A stretch of 64,000 nt of DNA from a virus, in the IMG/VR virus record IMGVR_UViG_3300027893_000003, positions 62,001-126,000 of that record. One strand, 5' to 3'. A program made the translations under genes and the position numbers. The notes beneath the pieces are model-generated. The model did not search any database. It was given only the letters and a program-made list of their open reading frames with translations, and was not told where the DNA came from. Below, one piece after another: positions 1 through 6,687 of the stretch. Every line of letters begins with the position of its first letter. The first letter of the stretch is position 1.

Positions 1-288
1 ATCCTCTTTTAGAATATCACACATTTCATGGTAGTTACCTAACATGGCATCTTTTAGTTGATCAAAGAGAAACATCTCGTCAAAAACATCATATTTAACA
101 TCCGATGCTGGGAATTCCTCATGGACAAGAGCATAAAGAACCTCGTAGTCTGACGCTTCGTTCATAATATGATTTACGAGACTCTCTTTCTCTTTAATGC
201 TACTTGACTCCACTAGGTTAGCAAGTGTTTCTCTTGCAGTCCCAAGGAAGAGTATAGAGTTTTGAACGTTTACTTTTTCAGTGAACAT
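1..288 (-). CDS. Hypothetical phage protein, 3' end beyond the window
   Basis: An uninterrupted frame runs from an ATG at 288 through base 1, so 96 residues are visible and the stop lies outside the window. The start is preceded by a strong ribosome binding site (AGGAGG, 7 nt upstream). The peptide starts MFTEKVNVQNSILFLG, is acidic and looks helical. I recognise no domain. It lies just downstream of the tail tube gene in the same direction. In myoviruses that position is often held by a tail assembly chaperone or portal gene, but nothing in the sequence confirms either. Confidence 0.7.
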   Translation of the reverse strand, partial: MFTEKVNVQNSILFLGTARETLANLVESSSIKEKESLVNHIMNEASDYEVLYALVHEEFPASDVKYDVFDEMFLFDQLKDAMLGNYHEMCDILKED

Positions 289-308
289 AACTTCCTCCTA
301 AATTAAAC

Positions 309-1034
309 TTATGTTGATTGTCTCTCACCATATCCTTCAACAGTAATCCTGCTTTGAGTGATAGCTGGAATAAACGTGTCTACTATTTTTGATTTAACCC
401 ACGGTTCATGCCATTGGTAATCAACATTAAATTCAATCTCAACTTCAAGTTTTCCAACGGTTTCAACATCACTGGTATATAAATCTTGTGGATCCTTTGC
501 TGGGAAACATCCATCAAAGCATGCAAAATATTCAACTGTCTGGGCATCCGGGGCCGTGGTCCAATAGTAAATAAGAGAACCATAAGTGGCCTTAGTGTAA
601 CCAGAACCATCATCACCGTCTTCTAGTTCGGTAACACCCGTCCTATAATCGCGGATCAGTTTAGTCCAACCATGAAAAATATCAAGGATTGGAGTTTTGT
701 TGAACTCTAGGAACTTAATTGAAACAGTGTTGCCATAGTCGATGTTCCCAGGAACTGCCCATTTAACTCCGCCTAGTCCGGTAAACTCGACTTTAGCTAA
801 AGTTCCACCTGGAGGAGTAACCGATAGACATGAGGCAGCTAGTACATACCTAATATCATTTAGGTTCTCCAGTCCACTATTCATTTGTCTTGTATAGTTT
901 GGGAGTGTGGCCGGAAGTTTATCAAACCAGATAAAATGGTAACCGGTAACGTATGGGTCAGCAACACCAACTGTCGTCCCGCCAAACCGTCTGGTGAGTA
1001 TATTCTGGCCTAACTCTGCGAACGAGTATTTCAT
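309..1034 (-). CDS. Tail tube protein, T4 gp19-like
   Basis: A 241-residue protein, probably the subunit of the inner tube of a contractile tail. The gp19-like pattern is a central segment rich in beta strands (LAKVEFTGLGGVKWAVPG, about residues 78-95), then SIKFLEF followed by a helix (ILDIFHGWTKLIRDYR), and a C-terminal strand pair around KLEVEIEFNVDYQWHEPWV. In gp19 relatives such strands form the tube barrel, and this protein is somewhat longer than T4 gp19 (about 163 aa). RBS AGGAGG precedes the ATG. The sheath gene lies 13.5 kb away, separated by an opposite-strand island, although sheath and tube are usually neighbours. The assignment rests on pattern and context, not alignment. Confidence 0.65.
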   Translation of the reverse strand: MKYSFAELGQNILTRRFGGTTVGVADPYVTGYHFIWFDKLPATLPNYTRQMNSGLENLNDIRYVLAASCLSVTPPGGTLAKVEFTGLGGVKWAVPGNIDYGNTVSIKFLEFNKTPILDIFHGWTKLIRDYRTGVTELEDGDDGSGYTKATYGSLIYYWTTAPDAQTVEYFACFDGCFPAKDPQDLYTSDVETVGKLEVEIEFNVDYQWHEPWVKSKIVDTFIPAITQSRITVEGYGERQST

Positions 1035-1045
1035 AAAAATCCTCC

Positions 1046-1744
1046 TTAATTGGCCTGTATCATTGATTCTAATTGTTTTATTACCTGTAAAGTCGCAGCC
1101 CAGTTGCCTTCAAATCTGACTGCTCTATCGTCAATATAAAATTCGGCTGGTAATTTTTCAGATGTTATCATATCGAATGGAATATCATGTTTGATAAGCC
1201 ACTCATTCACCATTCTTTCTTGTTCTCTCCAGTCGGGCTTAGACTTTCCTGTCCTTGCCGAAAAAATTACAATTTGATATCCCCTTTCTTTCAATTCTGT
1301 CATTGCCTCTCGTGCTCCCGGTATTGGAGGATCATAAACTGTCCCGTCCGACCAACCTTCAGAATATCGGTGTAGTGTTCTATCAAGGTCAACCAATATC
1401 TTCTTACCATTCATATTAACCTGCTCATTGGGATAGGGAACACGAAGAACTTTTTTCTTTTTGTGAGGCCAGTCGATAGGAAAAATAGATTCGTACTCTT
1501 TAATTTTTGATACTATTTTGGTTAAAACCTTTTGCTCATATTTACTTCCAACATCCTCAATATTTGCTAGCGTTAAACCACACGATGTACACTTCATAGT
1601 TGAACAAAGTATATCATTCTGTCGTTTAACTGGTTTTCCAAATAACTCACATGTCTTGTTCTCACAAGCACATGCTTCAGTCCTACCTGCACCAGCTCTC
1701 GGTCCACCAGAAGTTAATTGCTCTACTATCTTGCTTAATTTCAT
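1046..1744 (-). CDS. HAD-superfamily phosphatase with N-terminal Cys cluster
   Basis: A 232-residue hydrolase of the haloacid dehalogenase fold. HAD motif I reads VDLDRTLHRY (nucleophile and acid Asp pair), motif II is FSART, and the terminal acidic motif is FYIDDRAVRF. The spacing resembles small phage and bacterial 5'-nucleotidase or polynucleotide-phosphatase-like HADs. The first 70 residues carry CACENKTC and later CSTMKCTSCG, which look like a metal-binding zinc-ribbon module. I chose ATG 1744 over the upstream ATG 1759 because only 1744 has an RBS (GGAG, 9 nt upstream). Substrate unknown; a nucleotide or nucleic-acid end is an inference. The gene directly precedes the tail tube gene. 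Confidence 0.75.
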   Translation of the reverse strand: MKLSKIVEQLTSGGPRAGAGRTEACACENKTCELFGKPVKRQNDILCSTMKCTSCGLTLANIEDVGSKYEQKVLTKIVSKIKEYESIFPIDWPHKKKKVLRVPYPNEQVNMNGKKILVDLDRTLHRYSEGWSDGTVYDPPIPGAREAMTELKERGYQIVIFSARTGKSKPDWREQERMVNEWLIKHDIPFDMITSEKLPAEFYIDDRAVRFEGNWAATLQVIKQLESMIQAN

Positions 1745-1776
1745 TCGCGCTATCTCCATGGATAGTTGGCATTTAT

Positions 1777-1790
1777 AATTTGTTCTTTAT
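1777..1790 (-). repeat. Copy of the GAACAAAT intergenic motif
   Basis: On the minus strand this reads ATAAAGAACAAATT, upstream of the HAD gene and immediately before TATAAATG. It shares the AGAACAAAT core with elements at 17328-17340, 18375-18384 and 38861-38870. It may be part of the leftward promoter or leader; function unknown. Confidence 0.4.
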
Positions 1791-1834
1791 ACCAGAATAA
1801 ATTGGATGGGAGGATTCATTAATAAGATGAATAA

Positions 1835-1849
1835 CTATATATATTAATT
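1835..1849 (+). promoter_or_regulatory. Candidate rightward promoter, 15-mer repeated at 12332
   Basis: CTATATATATTAATT occurs exactly here and at 12332-12346. Both sites are in divergent intergenic regions, 42-45 nt upstream of the first rightward feature (the structured RNA at 1891 here, the PilZ gene there). Exact conservation of a 15-mer at the head of both rightward blocks suggests a phage promoter or regulator site. I see no clear sigma70 -35 box at the usual spacing. Confidence 0.45.
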
Positions 1850-1890
1850 TTAAAGTAATGTGGTTGTGTCTTTTTAATTAGTTTTTCAAT

Positions 1891-2018
1891 TTCCCGGCTC
1901 CTGGACCTCCAAAACATGGCCCTAGACCCAAAAGCAAGAAGAGTAAAGAGGTCTAATGCTGTAGGCGACGGCATGGACTTCAGTATAACCTCCTTGTCTA
2001 GAAGCCGGGAATTTTTTT
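1891..2018 (+). ncRNA. Structured intergenic RNA ending in a U-run
   Basis: A 9-bp perfect stem pairs 1891-1899 (TTCCCGGCT) with 2003-2011 (AGCCGGGAA) and is followed directly by seven T residues (2012-2018), so the 3' end looks like an intrinsic terminator. Between the arms, CTAGAC (1922-1927) can pair with GTCTAG (1996-2001), and GCTG/CGGC can close a small hairpin at 1958-1972. GACCTC (1904-1909) could pair alternatively with GAGGTC (1949-1954). No reading frame with an RBS fits inside. The candidate promoter lies just upstream. It could be a small RNA or an elaborate attenuator before gene 2056; I recognise no known RNA family. Confidence 0.55.
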
Positions 2019-2055
2019 AGTAATTTTGGAACAAAAAACTGATAGGAGATTTAAA

Positions 2056-2232
2056 ATGAATGATGTTAATAATATTTTTCCTGAGGTTCCTCAGAAAGCA
2101 GTTGAGAAATTGTGTGAGATTCTAATTAGCAAAAATCTAGCAGATACGGAGGAATTACGAATTGTAGCAAAGAAACAAATTATTGAAAGTGTATTATTTC
2201 TTCAAGAACTTGGGGCCACAATAAATTGGTAG
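2056..2232 (+). CDS. Small hypothetical protein
   Basis: A 58-residue, charged, mostly helical protein (starts MNDVNNIFPEVPQKAVEKL). ATG 2056 is chosen because TAGGAG lies 8 nt upstream; an upstream in-frame TTG at 2026 has no RBS and lies within the TTGGAACAAA leader motif. No family recognised. It is the first gene of the rightward block. Confidence 0.6.
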   Translation: MNDVNNIFPEVPQKAVEKLCEILISKNLADTEELRIVAKKQIIESVLFLQELGATINW

Positions 2233-2266
2233 CGAGAAAGGAGGTATGCCGAGGGGAGGTACTAAA

Positions 2267-2461
2267 ATGCCAAATTTTGATATTATGTTACTTGTTAGAT
2301 TCTTCCTTCTCCTAATGATAGTGTCTGGATTTTGGTTTGGTCTTTATCTAATTATTAGAGCATATAAAAAAACACTTAAGCGGGTTGCATATTTCATTGG
2401 TTTCATTTTTGTTTCAATTTCAACGGCATTGTTACTCATATTAACCATACCTAGATTTTAG
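2267..2461 (+). CDS. Small two-helix membrane protein
   Basis: A 64-residue protein with two predicted transmembrane helices: about residues 6-27 (VRFFLLLMIVSGFWFGLYLI) and about 40-60 (FIGFIFVSISTALLLILTI), joined by a basic loop (RAYKKTLKR). ATG 2267 is used because GGGAGG precedes it at good spacing; the upstream ATG at 2246 is only 1 nt from its own GGAGG. It ends 8 nt before the radical SAM gene, so the two are probably co-transcribed. Function unknown. Confidence 0.6.
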   Translation: MPNFDIMLLVRFFLLLMIVSGFWFGLYLIIRAYKKTLKRVAYFIGFIFVSISTALLLILTIPRF

Positions 2462-2469
2462 GAGGGAAG

Positions 2470-3471
2470 ATGGTCGCACGAATGGTCGGAATGAAAAAGA
2501 TCGTTGAGACGGATCGCTATGTGATTATTTTTAATGTGGCAAATGGCAAAGAGATCATTTTTGGAAAACATGGTTTTCCTGATCCATTCATGCTTGACTA
2601 CCCAAATTTAATTGATATTGGGATTATGGGCCATTGTCCTAATGAGTGTAAGTTTTGTTATCAAGGTAGTCAAAAACAACCAAATATGAAGTTAGAAGAT
2701 TTTAAGAGGATAATAAATGAATCTAAAACCTTCACAAATCAAGTGGCCTTAGGAGGAAGGGGGGATCCAAATTTACACGAAAACTTTGGAGAGATTGTTG
2801 GTTATGCTCGGGAAAATATCGTAGTCCCCAATTACACAACATCAGGTCTAGGTCTGACAAGCAAACACATCGAGATATCAAAGATGTGTGGGGCCGTTGC
2901 AGTATCGGACTATGGTCAAGACTTCACATTTGGAGCTTTACAAAAACTCATGGATTCTGATATAAAGACAAATCTACATTTTCTATTGTCTAAAAAATCC
3001 TTGGAAAAAGCAGTAAATATTCTCAAAGGTGAAGATGTTTGGAGCGGAAAGATTGATCTAGATCAATTAAATGCTGTCATTTTCCTATTGTTCAAACCGC
3101 AGGGCAGAGGAAAAGATTTGAAGAATTGGAGTCTAACAAACGGTGAGTTGAAAGAGTTTGTTGATCTAAGGTTGGCAGGTAAAACAAAATTCAAAATAGG
3201 CATGGATTCATGTCTCGTTAATAGACTTGTGCAAATTACAAGTCTGACCAAGAGTGAGGAGATGTTCCTTGATACATGCGAGGCTGCTCGTATGTCATGC
3301 TATATAAGTCCGGATATGATGTTAGTTCCATGTTCATTTGCAGATCACAGCAGACGCGGTATTTCCCTGCGTAAAATGTCTATCAAAAGGGCATGGAATA
3401 ATAGTCGTGGTTTTGTATCAACTAGGTTGACACTACAACAAAATAGAGAAAAGTGTCCATTTGGATTCTAA
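2470..3471 (+). CDS. Radical SAM enzyme with SPASM-like C-terminal cysteines
   Basis: A 333-residue enzyme predicted to cleave S-adenosylmethionine reductively with a [4Fe-4S] cluster. The cluster motif CPNECKFC is at residues 56-63 (CxxxCxxC). A glycine-rich SAM-contact motif, ALGGRGDPN, follows near residues 92-100. The C-terminal quarter has further cysteines (SCLVN, TCEAARMSC, VPCSFAD, KCPFGF), matching the auxiliary-cluster SPASM/Twitch region of peptide-modifying enzymes. Substrate unknown. Context is a GNAT gene immediately downstream and then four small proteins with a shared DFVTNSSS N-terminus, which are candidate substrates by inference only. RBS GGAGG precedes ATG 2470. Confidence 0.85.
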   Translation: MVARMVGMKKIVETDRYVIIFNVANGKEIIFGKHGFPDPFMLDYPNLIDIGIMGHCPNECKFCYQGSQKQPNMKLEDFKRIINESKTFTNQVALGGRGDPNLHENFGEIVGYARENIVVPNYTTSGLGLTSKHIEISKMCGAVAVSDYGQDFTFGALQKLMDSDIKTNLHFLLSKKSLEKAVNILKGEDVWSGKIDLDQLNAVIFLLFKPQGRGKDLKNWSLTNGELKEFVDLRLAGKTKFKIGMDSCLVNRLVQITSLTKSEEMFLDTCEAARMSCYISPDMMLVPCSFADHSRRGISLRKMSIKRAWNNSRGFVSTRLTLQQNREKCPFGF

Positions 3472-3481
3472 GGAGTTGGCA

Positions 3482-3856
3482 ATGGAGCCAAGGATAATGC
3501 ATGAAACCATCACTGATGAAGTTATCTGCCTAATGACTAACAGAGGAGCAATTTGCGAGTTATCAGCATTTGGAATGCAAAAACACAAAGAATTTCTATC
3601 AGGTTATAATATAGAATGTTCACATCCTTTGTTCTTCTTTCATAGAATAAAGTCGATGGAAGAAGGGAAGGGTCATGGTACAGTCTTAATGAAGCGTTTG
3701 GTTGAACTTTGTGATGAGAAGGGTATCGCAATTATCAACCCAATAAATCCGTATGGAAGAATGAATTTAGAAGAGTTGAAAGTGTGGTTTGGAAAATACG
3801 GGTTTATCGAAGTAACTGAATCTGTAGTTATTAGATTTCCAAAGGAGAAAGAGTGA
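3482..3856 (+). CDS. GNAT-family N-acetyltransferase
   Basis: A 124-residue protein with the acetyl-CoA-binding motif A of the GNAT fold (EEGKGHGTVLMKRLVELC), followed by the usual beta strand (IAIINPINP) and a C-terminal WFGKYGFIEV segment typical of small GNATs. It transfers an acyl group from CoA to an amine; the acceptor is unknown. ATG 3482 follows AGGAG by 6 nt; a TTG at 3461 would overlap the radical SAM gene and lacks an RBS. The stop overlaps the GTG start of the next gene (GTGA), indicating translational coupling. Confidence 0.75.
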   Translation: MEPRIMHETITDEVICLMTNRGAICELSAFGMQKHKEFLSGYNIECSHPLFFFHRIKSMEEGKGHGTVLMKRLVELCDEKGIAIINPINPYGRMNLEELKVWFGKYGFIEVTESVVIRFPKEKE

Positions 3857-4275
3857 AGGTTAAATCTGACTTTGTAACTAACAGTTCTTCTACTTGTTAT
3901 GTCGTTATGATTCCATCAGAATTTAAATTACAAGATCATCTATCAATGTTAGAAAAGGGAGGAATCTTTAATCGTTTCGAGAGCTATATGGAATTCAGTG
4001 ATGATGGAATGCAAGTCAATATGATAGAGAATTTTTTCGACAAACTCCTTGAAGAGGGAAACATAATTGAAAACCTTTTGTTTGATAGCAGTCGATTATA
4101 TATGTGGATTGTAATAGATATCTGCAGAGATCTCAACTTTATAATAGCAGATTACGATTTACCTTATGAAGGTAATAACCTCATAGTGAATATTGGATTA
4201 GCTGATATCTTTAATAGAATAAAGGAGATTGGAGGATTAATTGAAGATAAAACAAGACTTCGTGACAAACAGTAG
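3853..4275 (+). CDS. DFVTNSSS-motif protein, copy 1
   Basis: A 140-residue acidic protein starting MKVKSDFVTNSSSTCYVVM. The first 13 residues match four other proteins in this window almost exactly, while the rest is divergent. GTG start at 3853 with AAAGGAG upstream. No known domain is apparent. The motif K-x-K-x-DFVTNSSS is one I recall from many hypothetical bacterial and phage proteins without assigned function. The last ten codons overlap the start of copy 2. A targeting, processing or modification signal is an inference. Confidence 0.75.
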   Translation: MKVKSDFVTNSSSTCYVVMIPSEFKLQDHLSMLEKGGIFNRFESYMEFSDDGMQVNMIENFFDKLLEEGNIIENLLFDSSRLYMWIVIDICRDLNFIIADYDLPYEGNNLIVNIGLADIFNRIKEIGGLIEDKTRLRDKQ

Positions 4276-4642
4276 CTCAACTGCTTTTGTAATCAACTGG
4301 AAAAAATACGAGAAAGATCCAGAAACCAAATTTACAAAAGAAGAGGCGATAGCTTATTTACAGTCGTATGGTAGGGAGTGGGATAGTGCAGATCATATTA
4401 GAGAAACAATACATAAATATATAGATGCTGCTGTCCATACTAAAGATCATGTACTCGCAAATGAATACCAGTCATTATTATATTCACACGTACTCCACTA
4501 CGCTAAAGAATCAAATAGTAGATGGATTGTGTGGGTATTAAGAGATGAATCTCTCTCAGACATGGACCATGATATATTTCCTGCAAGTTATGGAGAGAAT
4601 AGTTACTATGAGGAGTGTGGTCATGAGTTCCCTCACCTTTAA
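4241..4642 (+). CDS. DFVTNSSS-motif protein, copy 2
   Basis: A 133-residue protein starting MKIKQDFVTNSSSTAFVIN. TTG start at 4241 with GGAGG 5 nt upstream. It overlaps copy 1 by 35 nt, and the DNA of the shared motif encodes the basic C-terminus of copy 1 (TRLRDKQ) in another frame. The body is charged and helical with many acidic and aromatic residues, and ends in a Cys/His-containing tail (YEECGHEFPHL). No family recognised. Confidence 0.7.
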   Translation: MKIKQDFVTNSSSTAFVINWKKYEKDPETKFTKEEAIAYLQSYGREWDSADHIRETIHKYIDAAVHTKDHVLANEYQSLLYSHVLHYAKESNSRWIVWVLRDESLSDMDHDIFPASYGENSYYEECGHEFPHL

Positions 4643-4931
4643 GGCCGATCTTCCAATTGAATTATTACTTCCAGACGGTTTCCCTTGTGTTGAGTGTATA
4701 GTTTTTCCTAATTGCTCAAGCATATGTGGTAAACTTGAAGTAAACCATGATAAACTTACTTATCTAATAATGGAGAAACAAATATGTCCAGATTGTGGAG
4801 GGAAACCAAGGCCAGCAAGATTTATGAGGAATGTGACAACCTTTAAATGTAAACGTTGTAGTCGTTTATTTACGAGAATTATCTCTGATAATGGTCAAGA
4901 ATGGATGAGGTTTCATGAAGATAAAAAGTGA
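4623..4931 (+). CDS. Small zinc-ribbon protein
   Basis: About 102 residues. ATG 4623 is chosen because AGGAG lies 7 nt upstream; the longer frame from 4545 runs deep into the preceding gene. Two Cys pairs, CPDCGG and CKRC, are separated by about 20 residues and likely bind one zinc. A further pattern CVECIVFPNCSSIC lies nearer the N-terminus. It sits between two DFVTNSSS genes and overlaps the next by 17 nt. Role unknown; nucleic-acid or protein binding are both possible. Confidence 0.65.
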   Translation: MSSLTFKADLPIELLLPDGFPCVECIVFPNCSSICGKLEVNHDKLTYLIMEKQICPDCGGKPRPARFMRNVTTFKCKRCSRLFTRIISDNGQEWMRFHEDKK

Positions 4932-5283
4932 TTTCGTAACCAATAGCAGCTCTGCGAGTTTCTATTTATTTCTAGAGATGACAGAGGATTTTACTCTTGA
5001 TGATTTCTTTAATCTTTTCGGTGATTATATGAATAAGATGCAGAATGTATATAGTTATCGAGATGATTTTAAAAATCTCAGATTCTTTCAACCAACAATT
5101 ACAATGCTTAATTCCAAAAATTTTAGGTTGGAGGATGGAACTTCAATGTTCAACGATTATAGTAATGTTCCGTATTACATGGGTCATATAATTATGGAAC
5201 ATATTAATGTAAGACCGGATATGACACATTTCTTCTTACAGAAGGTTAAGAGTATCAAATTTGAAGTAATATCCAACCAATAA
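4915..5283 (+). CDS. DFVTNSSS-motif protein, copy 3
   Basis: A 122-residue protein starting MKIKSDFVTNSSSASFYLF. ATG 4915 with GAGG just upstream, overlapping the zinc-ribbon gene by 17 nt. After the shared N-terminus comes an acidic, aromatic-rich region (FTLDDFFNLFGDYM). It aligns with the other copies only at the N-terminus as far as I can see. Function unknown. Confidence 0.7.
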   Translation: MKIKSDFVTNSSSASFYLFLEMTEDFTLDDFFNLFGDYMNKMQNVYSYRDDFKNLRFFQPTITMLNSKNFRLEDGTSMFNDYSNVPYYMGHIIMEHINVRPDMTHFFLQKVKSIKFEVISNQ

Positions 5284-5294
5284 TGGGGGAAAAG

Positions 5295-5735
5295 TTGAAG
5301 ATCAAATCAGATTTTGTAACAAATAGTTCCTCTATCAATTACATAGTTGTTTTACCTAACTGTTTTGATGTTAGGAATTTTCTTAGTATACGTGAACACG
5401 CTAATATTCTCGATAATTCACGAGTTCACATAGATGATGTTATCACGAGTTTTGATATGCTTTTAATGGATGGGAGTGTAAGTTCGGAGGACTTTTACGA
5501 CTGCCCAGAGGTTTTTGATTATACTCTAAGGGTTCTTAACGAGTTAGGAGTAATTGTTGAAAGGATTGATACTCCTGCTGGTGCGCCATATATTATCTTA
5601 AATGTTGGTGCACACATTGATAAGATCAAAGAAAAATTAGCTAAATTTAGTGACAAACAGAAGGGAAGGATTTCAGATGCAGTACGACCATTGGAAGAAA
5701 GTTCTGAAAAAGCACTTCAGTCGGTGCAATCTTGA
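5295..5735 (+). CDS. DFVTNSSS-motif protein, copy 4
   Basis: A 146-residue protein starting MKIKSDFVTNSSSINYIVV. TTG 5295 is preferred over ATG 5283 because a GGGGG sequence lies just ahead of it, the ATG has no RBS, and all other copies begin directly with MK[IVA]K. Residue pattern (hydrophobic strand, then acidic helix, later GAPYIILNVG) resembles copy 1 (NNLIVNIGLADI near its C-terminus), suggesting these two are true paralogues beyond the motif. Overlaps the next gene by 59 nt. Confidence 0.7.
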   Translation: MKIKSDFVTNSSSINYIVVLPNCFDVRNFLSIREHANILDNSRVHIDDVITSFDMLLMDGSVSSEDFYDCPEVFDYTLRVLNELGVIVERIDTPAGAPYIILNVGAHIDKIKEKLAKFSDKQKGRISDAVRPLEESSEKALQSVQS

Positions 5736-6459
5736 GATTGATGTTCGTAATGATAGGCAAGAGGCTGAGAGCGTTTGGAATAGGAGGATAAGAAGTTTTA
5801 CTAGAGAGCCAGATCCAGATTTTGCATTTGATATTCTCCGTACTCGTAAGGGTGAGAAATTCATCCTTTTCATTGATAACCATGAGCGTATAAAGGTTCT
5901 TTCTTATCGACCTGAGACTCGTCATATTCTATTGGGAGTTGAAAATGAACCGGGTATTATTGATCGTCTCCTATGTGGTCATGACGAGAGAGAATATTTC
6001 ATTGCAAATCTTCCAAGTGATGCTCGTGTAACTACAGTCGAGCAAGCTATTGATAGTCTAAAAAGAGACCCTGTCATAGAAGCAGAAAGGAGGGGAGAAA
6101 AGGTTTTAAGGCAGGGAGAGTGGTATTTTATCCCTCAACCAGATTTTGAGGAAGAAGGAAATCACATTCATACTAATGAACCTCTAGTTAGAATGGTTCG
6201 TGGTCGTATGGCAGGTAGACCGCATATAGCTTCTGAAGTCATAAGGACTGGTTCACGGACAACACTTGTTGGTACTGGTCGTTATGATAAAGAAGGTAAT
6301 GAAATTATGCGAGAAATGTCCCGAGTTGAAAGTGTTTATGCAAGAGGGACAATCAGTCATCCAGATCACAAGACCCTTAAGTTACAAGGATGGCACCTGG
6401 TTGTAATGAACCGTGAGTTCGAGGGACGTTGGAGTGCAGGTGTAACCTTCCTTGATTAA
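5677..6459 (+). CDS. Conserved-looking hypothetical protein, 260 aa
   Basis: ATG 5677 has GGGAAGGA upstream; an in-frame GTG at 5650 lacks an RBS. The N-terminal half is basic then mixed. The C-terminal half contains GEWYFIPQPDF, RGRMAGRPHIASEVIRTG and HPDHKTLKLQGWHLVVMNRE, with several His and Trp residues that look like conserved positions. I recall similar strings in uncharacterised bacterial proteins, but cannot name a family or activity. It is the last gene of the DFVTNSSS cluster and is followed by a structured intergenic region. Confidence 0.6.
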   Translation: MQYDHWKKVLKKHFSRCNLEIDVRNDRQEAESVWNRRIRSFTREPDPDFAFDILRTRKGEKFILFIDNHERIKVLSYRPETRHILLGVENEPGIIDRLLCGHDEREYFIANLPSDARVTTVEQAIDSLKRDPVIEAERRGEKVLRQGEWYFIPQPDFEEEGNHIHTNEPLVRMVRGRMAGRPHIASEVIRTGSRTTLVGTGRYDKEGNEIMREMSRVESVYARGTISHPDHKTLKLQGWHLVVMNREFEGRWSAGVTFLD

Positions 6460-6465
6460 ATAGTT

Positions 6466-6654
6466 TATCCCCCCAGTCGCCACCTCACTAGCAGATATGG
6501 TGGTTGGCACGAAACTCCTCTGGCCACCTGCAATCCTGTGGTATAAGACTAGATTCTGACGTGCCGGAAAACCCTTTCGGAATGGTCTTTTATTTGGCTA
6601 AGGGATAGATATGGCCGGGGGTCCATGCCCTGACGAAAAAGGATTGTAACCCCC
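6466..6654 (+). ncRNA. Structured intergenic RNA candidate
   Basis: The 228-nt gap between genes holds several stems. TATCCC (6466-6471) pairs with GGGATA (6602-6607), GGCACG (6506-6511) with CGTGCC (6560-6565), AAGAC (6545-6549) with GTCTT (6585-6589), and GGGGGT (6617-6622) with ACCCCC (6649-6654). The C-run at 6469-6474 could compete with 6649-6654 for the same G-run, so two folds are possible. No U-run follows. It precedes the tandem wHTH gene and might be its leader. No known RNA class recognised. Confidence 0.4.
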
Positions 6655-6687
6655 TATTTCTTCCCAAATATCAGAGGAGAGTGGGAA

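Noticed and set aside
1518-1778. Plus-strand frame opposite the HAD gene.
   Set aside because: Antisense shadow of a clearly coding gene, without RBS or recognisable domain.
2246-2266. Upstream ATG start for the two-helix membrane protein.
   Set aside because: It is 1 nt from its GGAGG, too close for initiation; ATG 2267 has a well-placed GGGAGG.
6466-6654. Possible tRNA or group I intron in the intergenic region.
   Set aside because: No T-loop GTTCGA sequence, no cloverleaf with an acceptor stem, and the group I core strings are not present.
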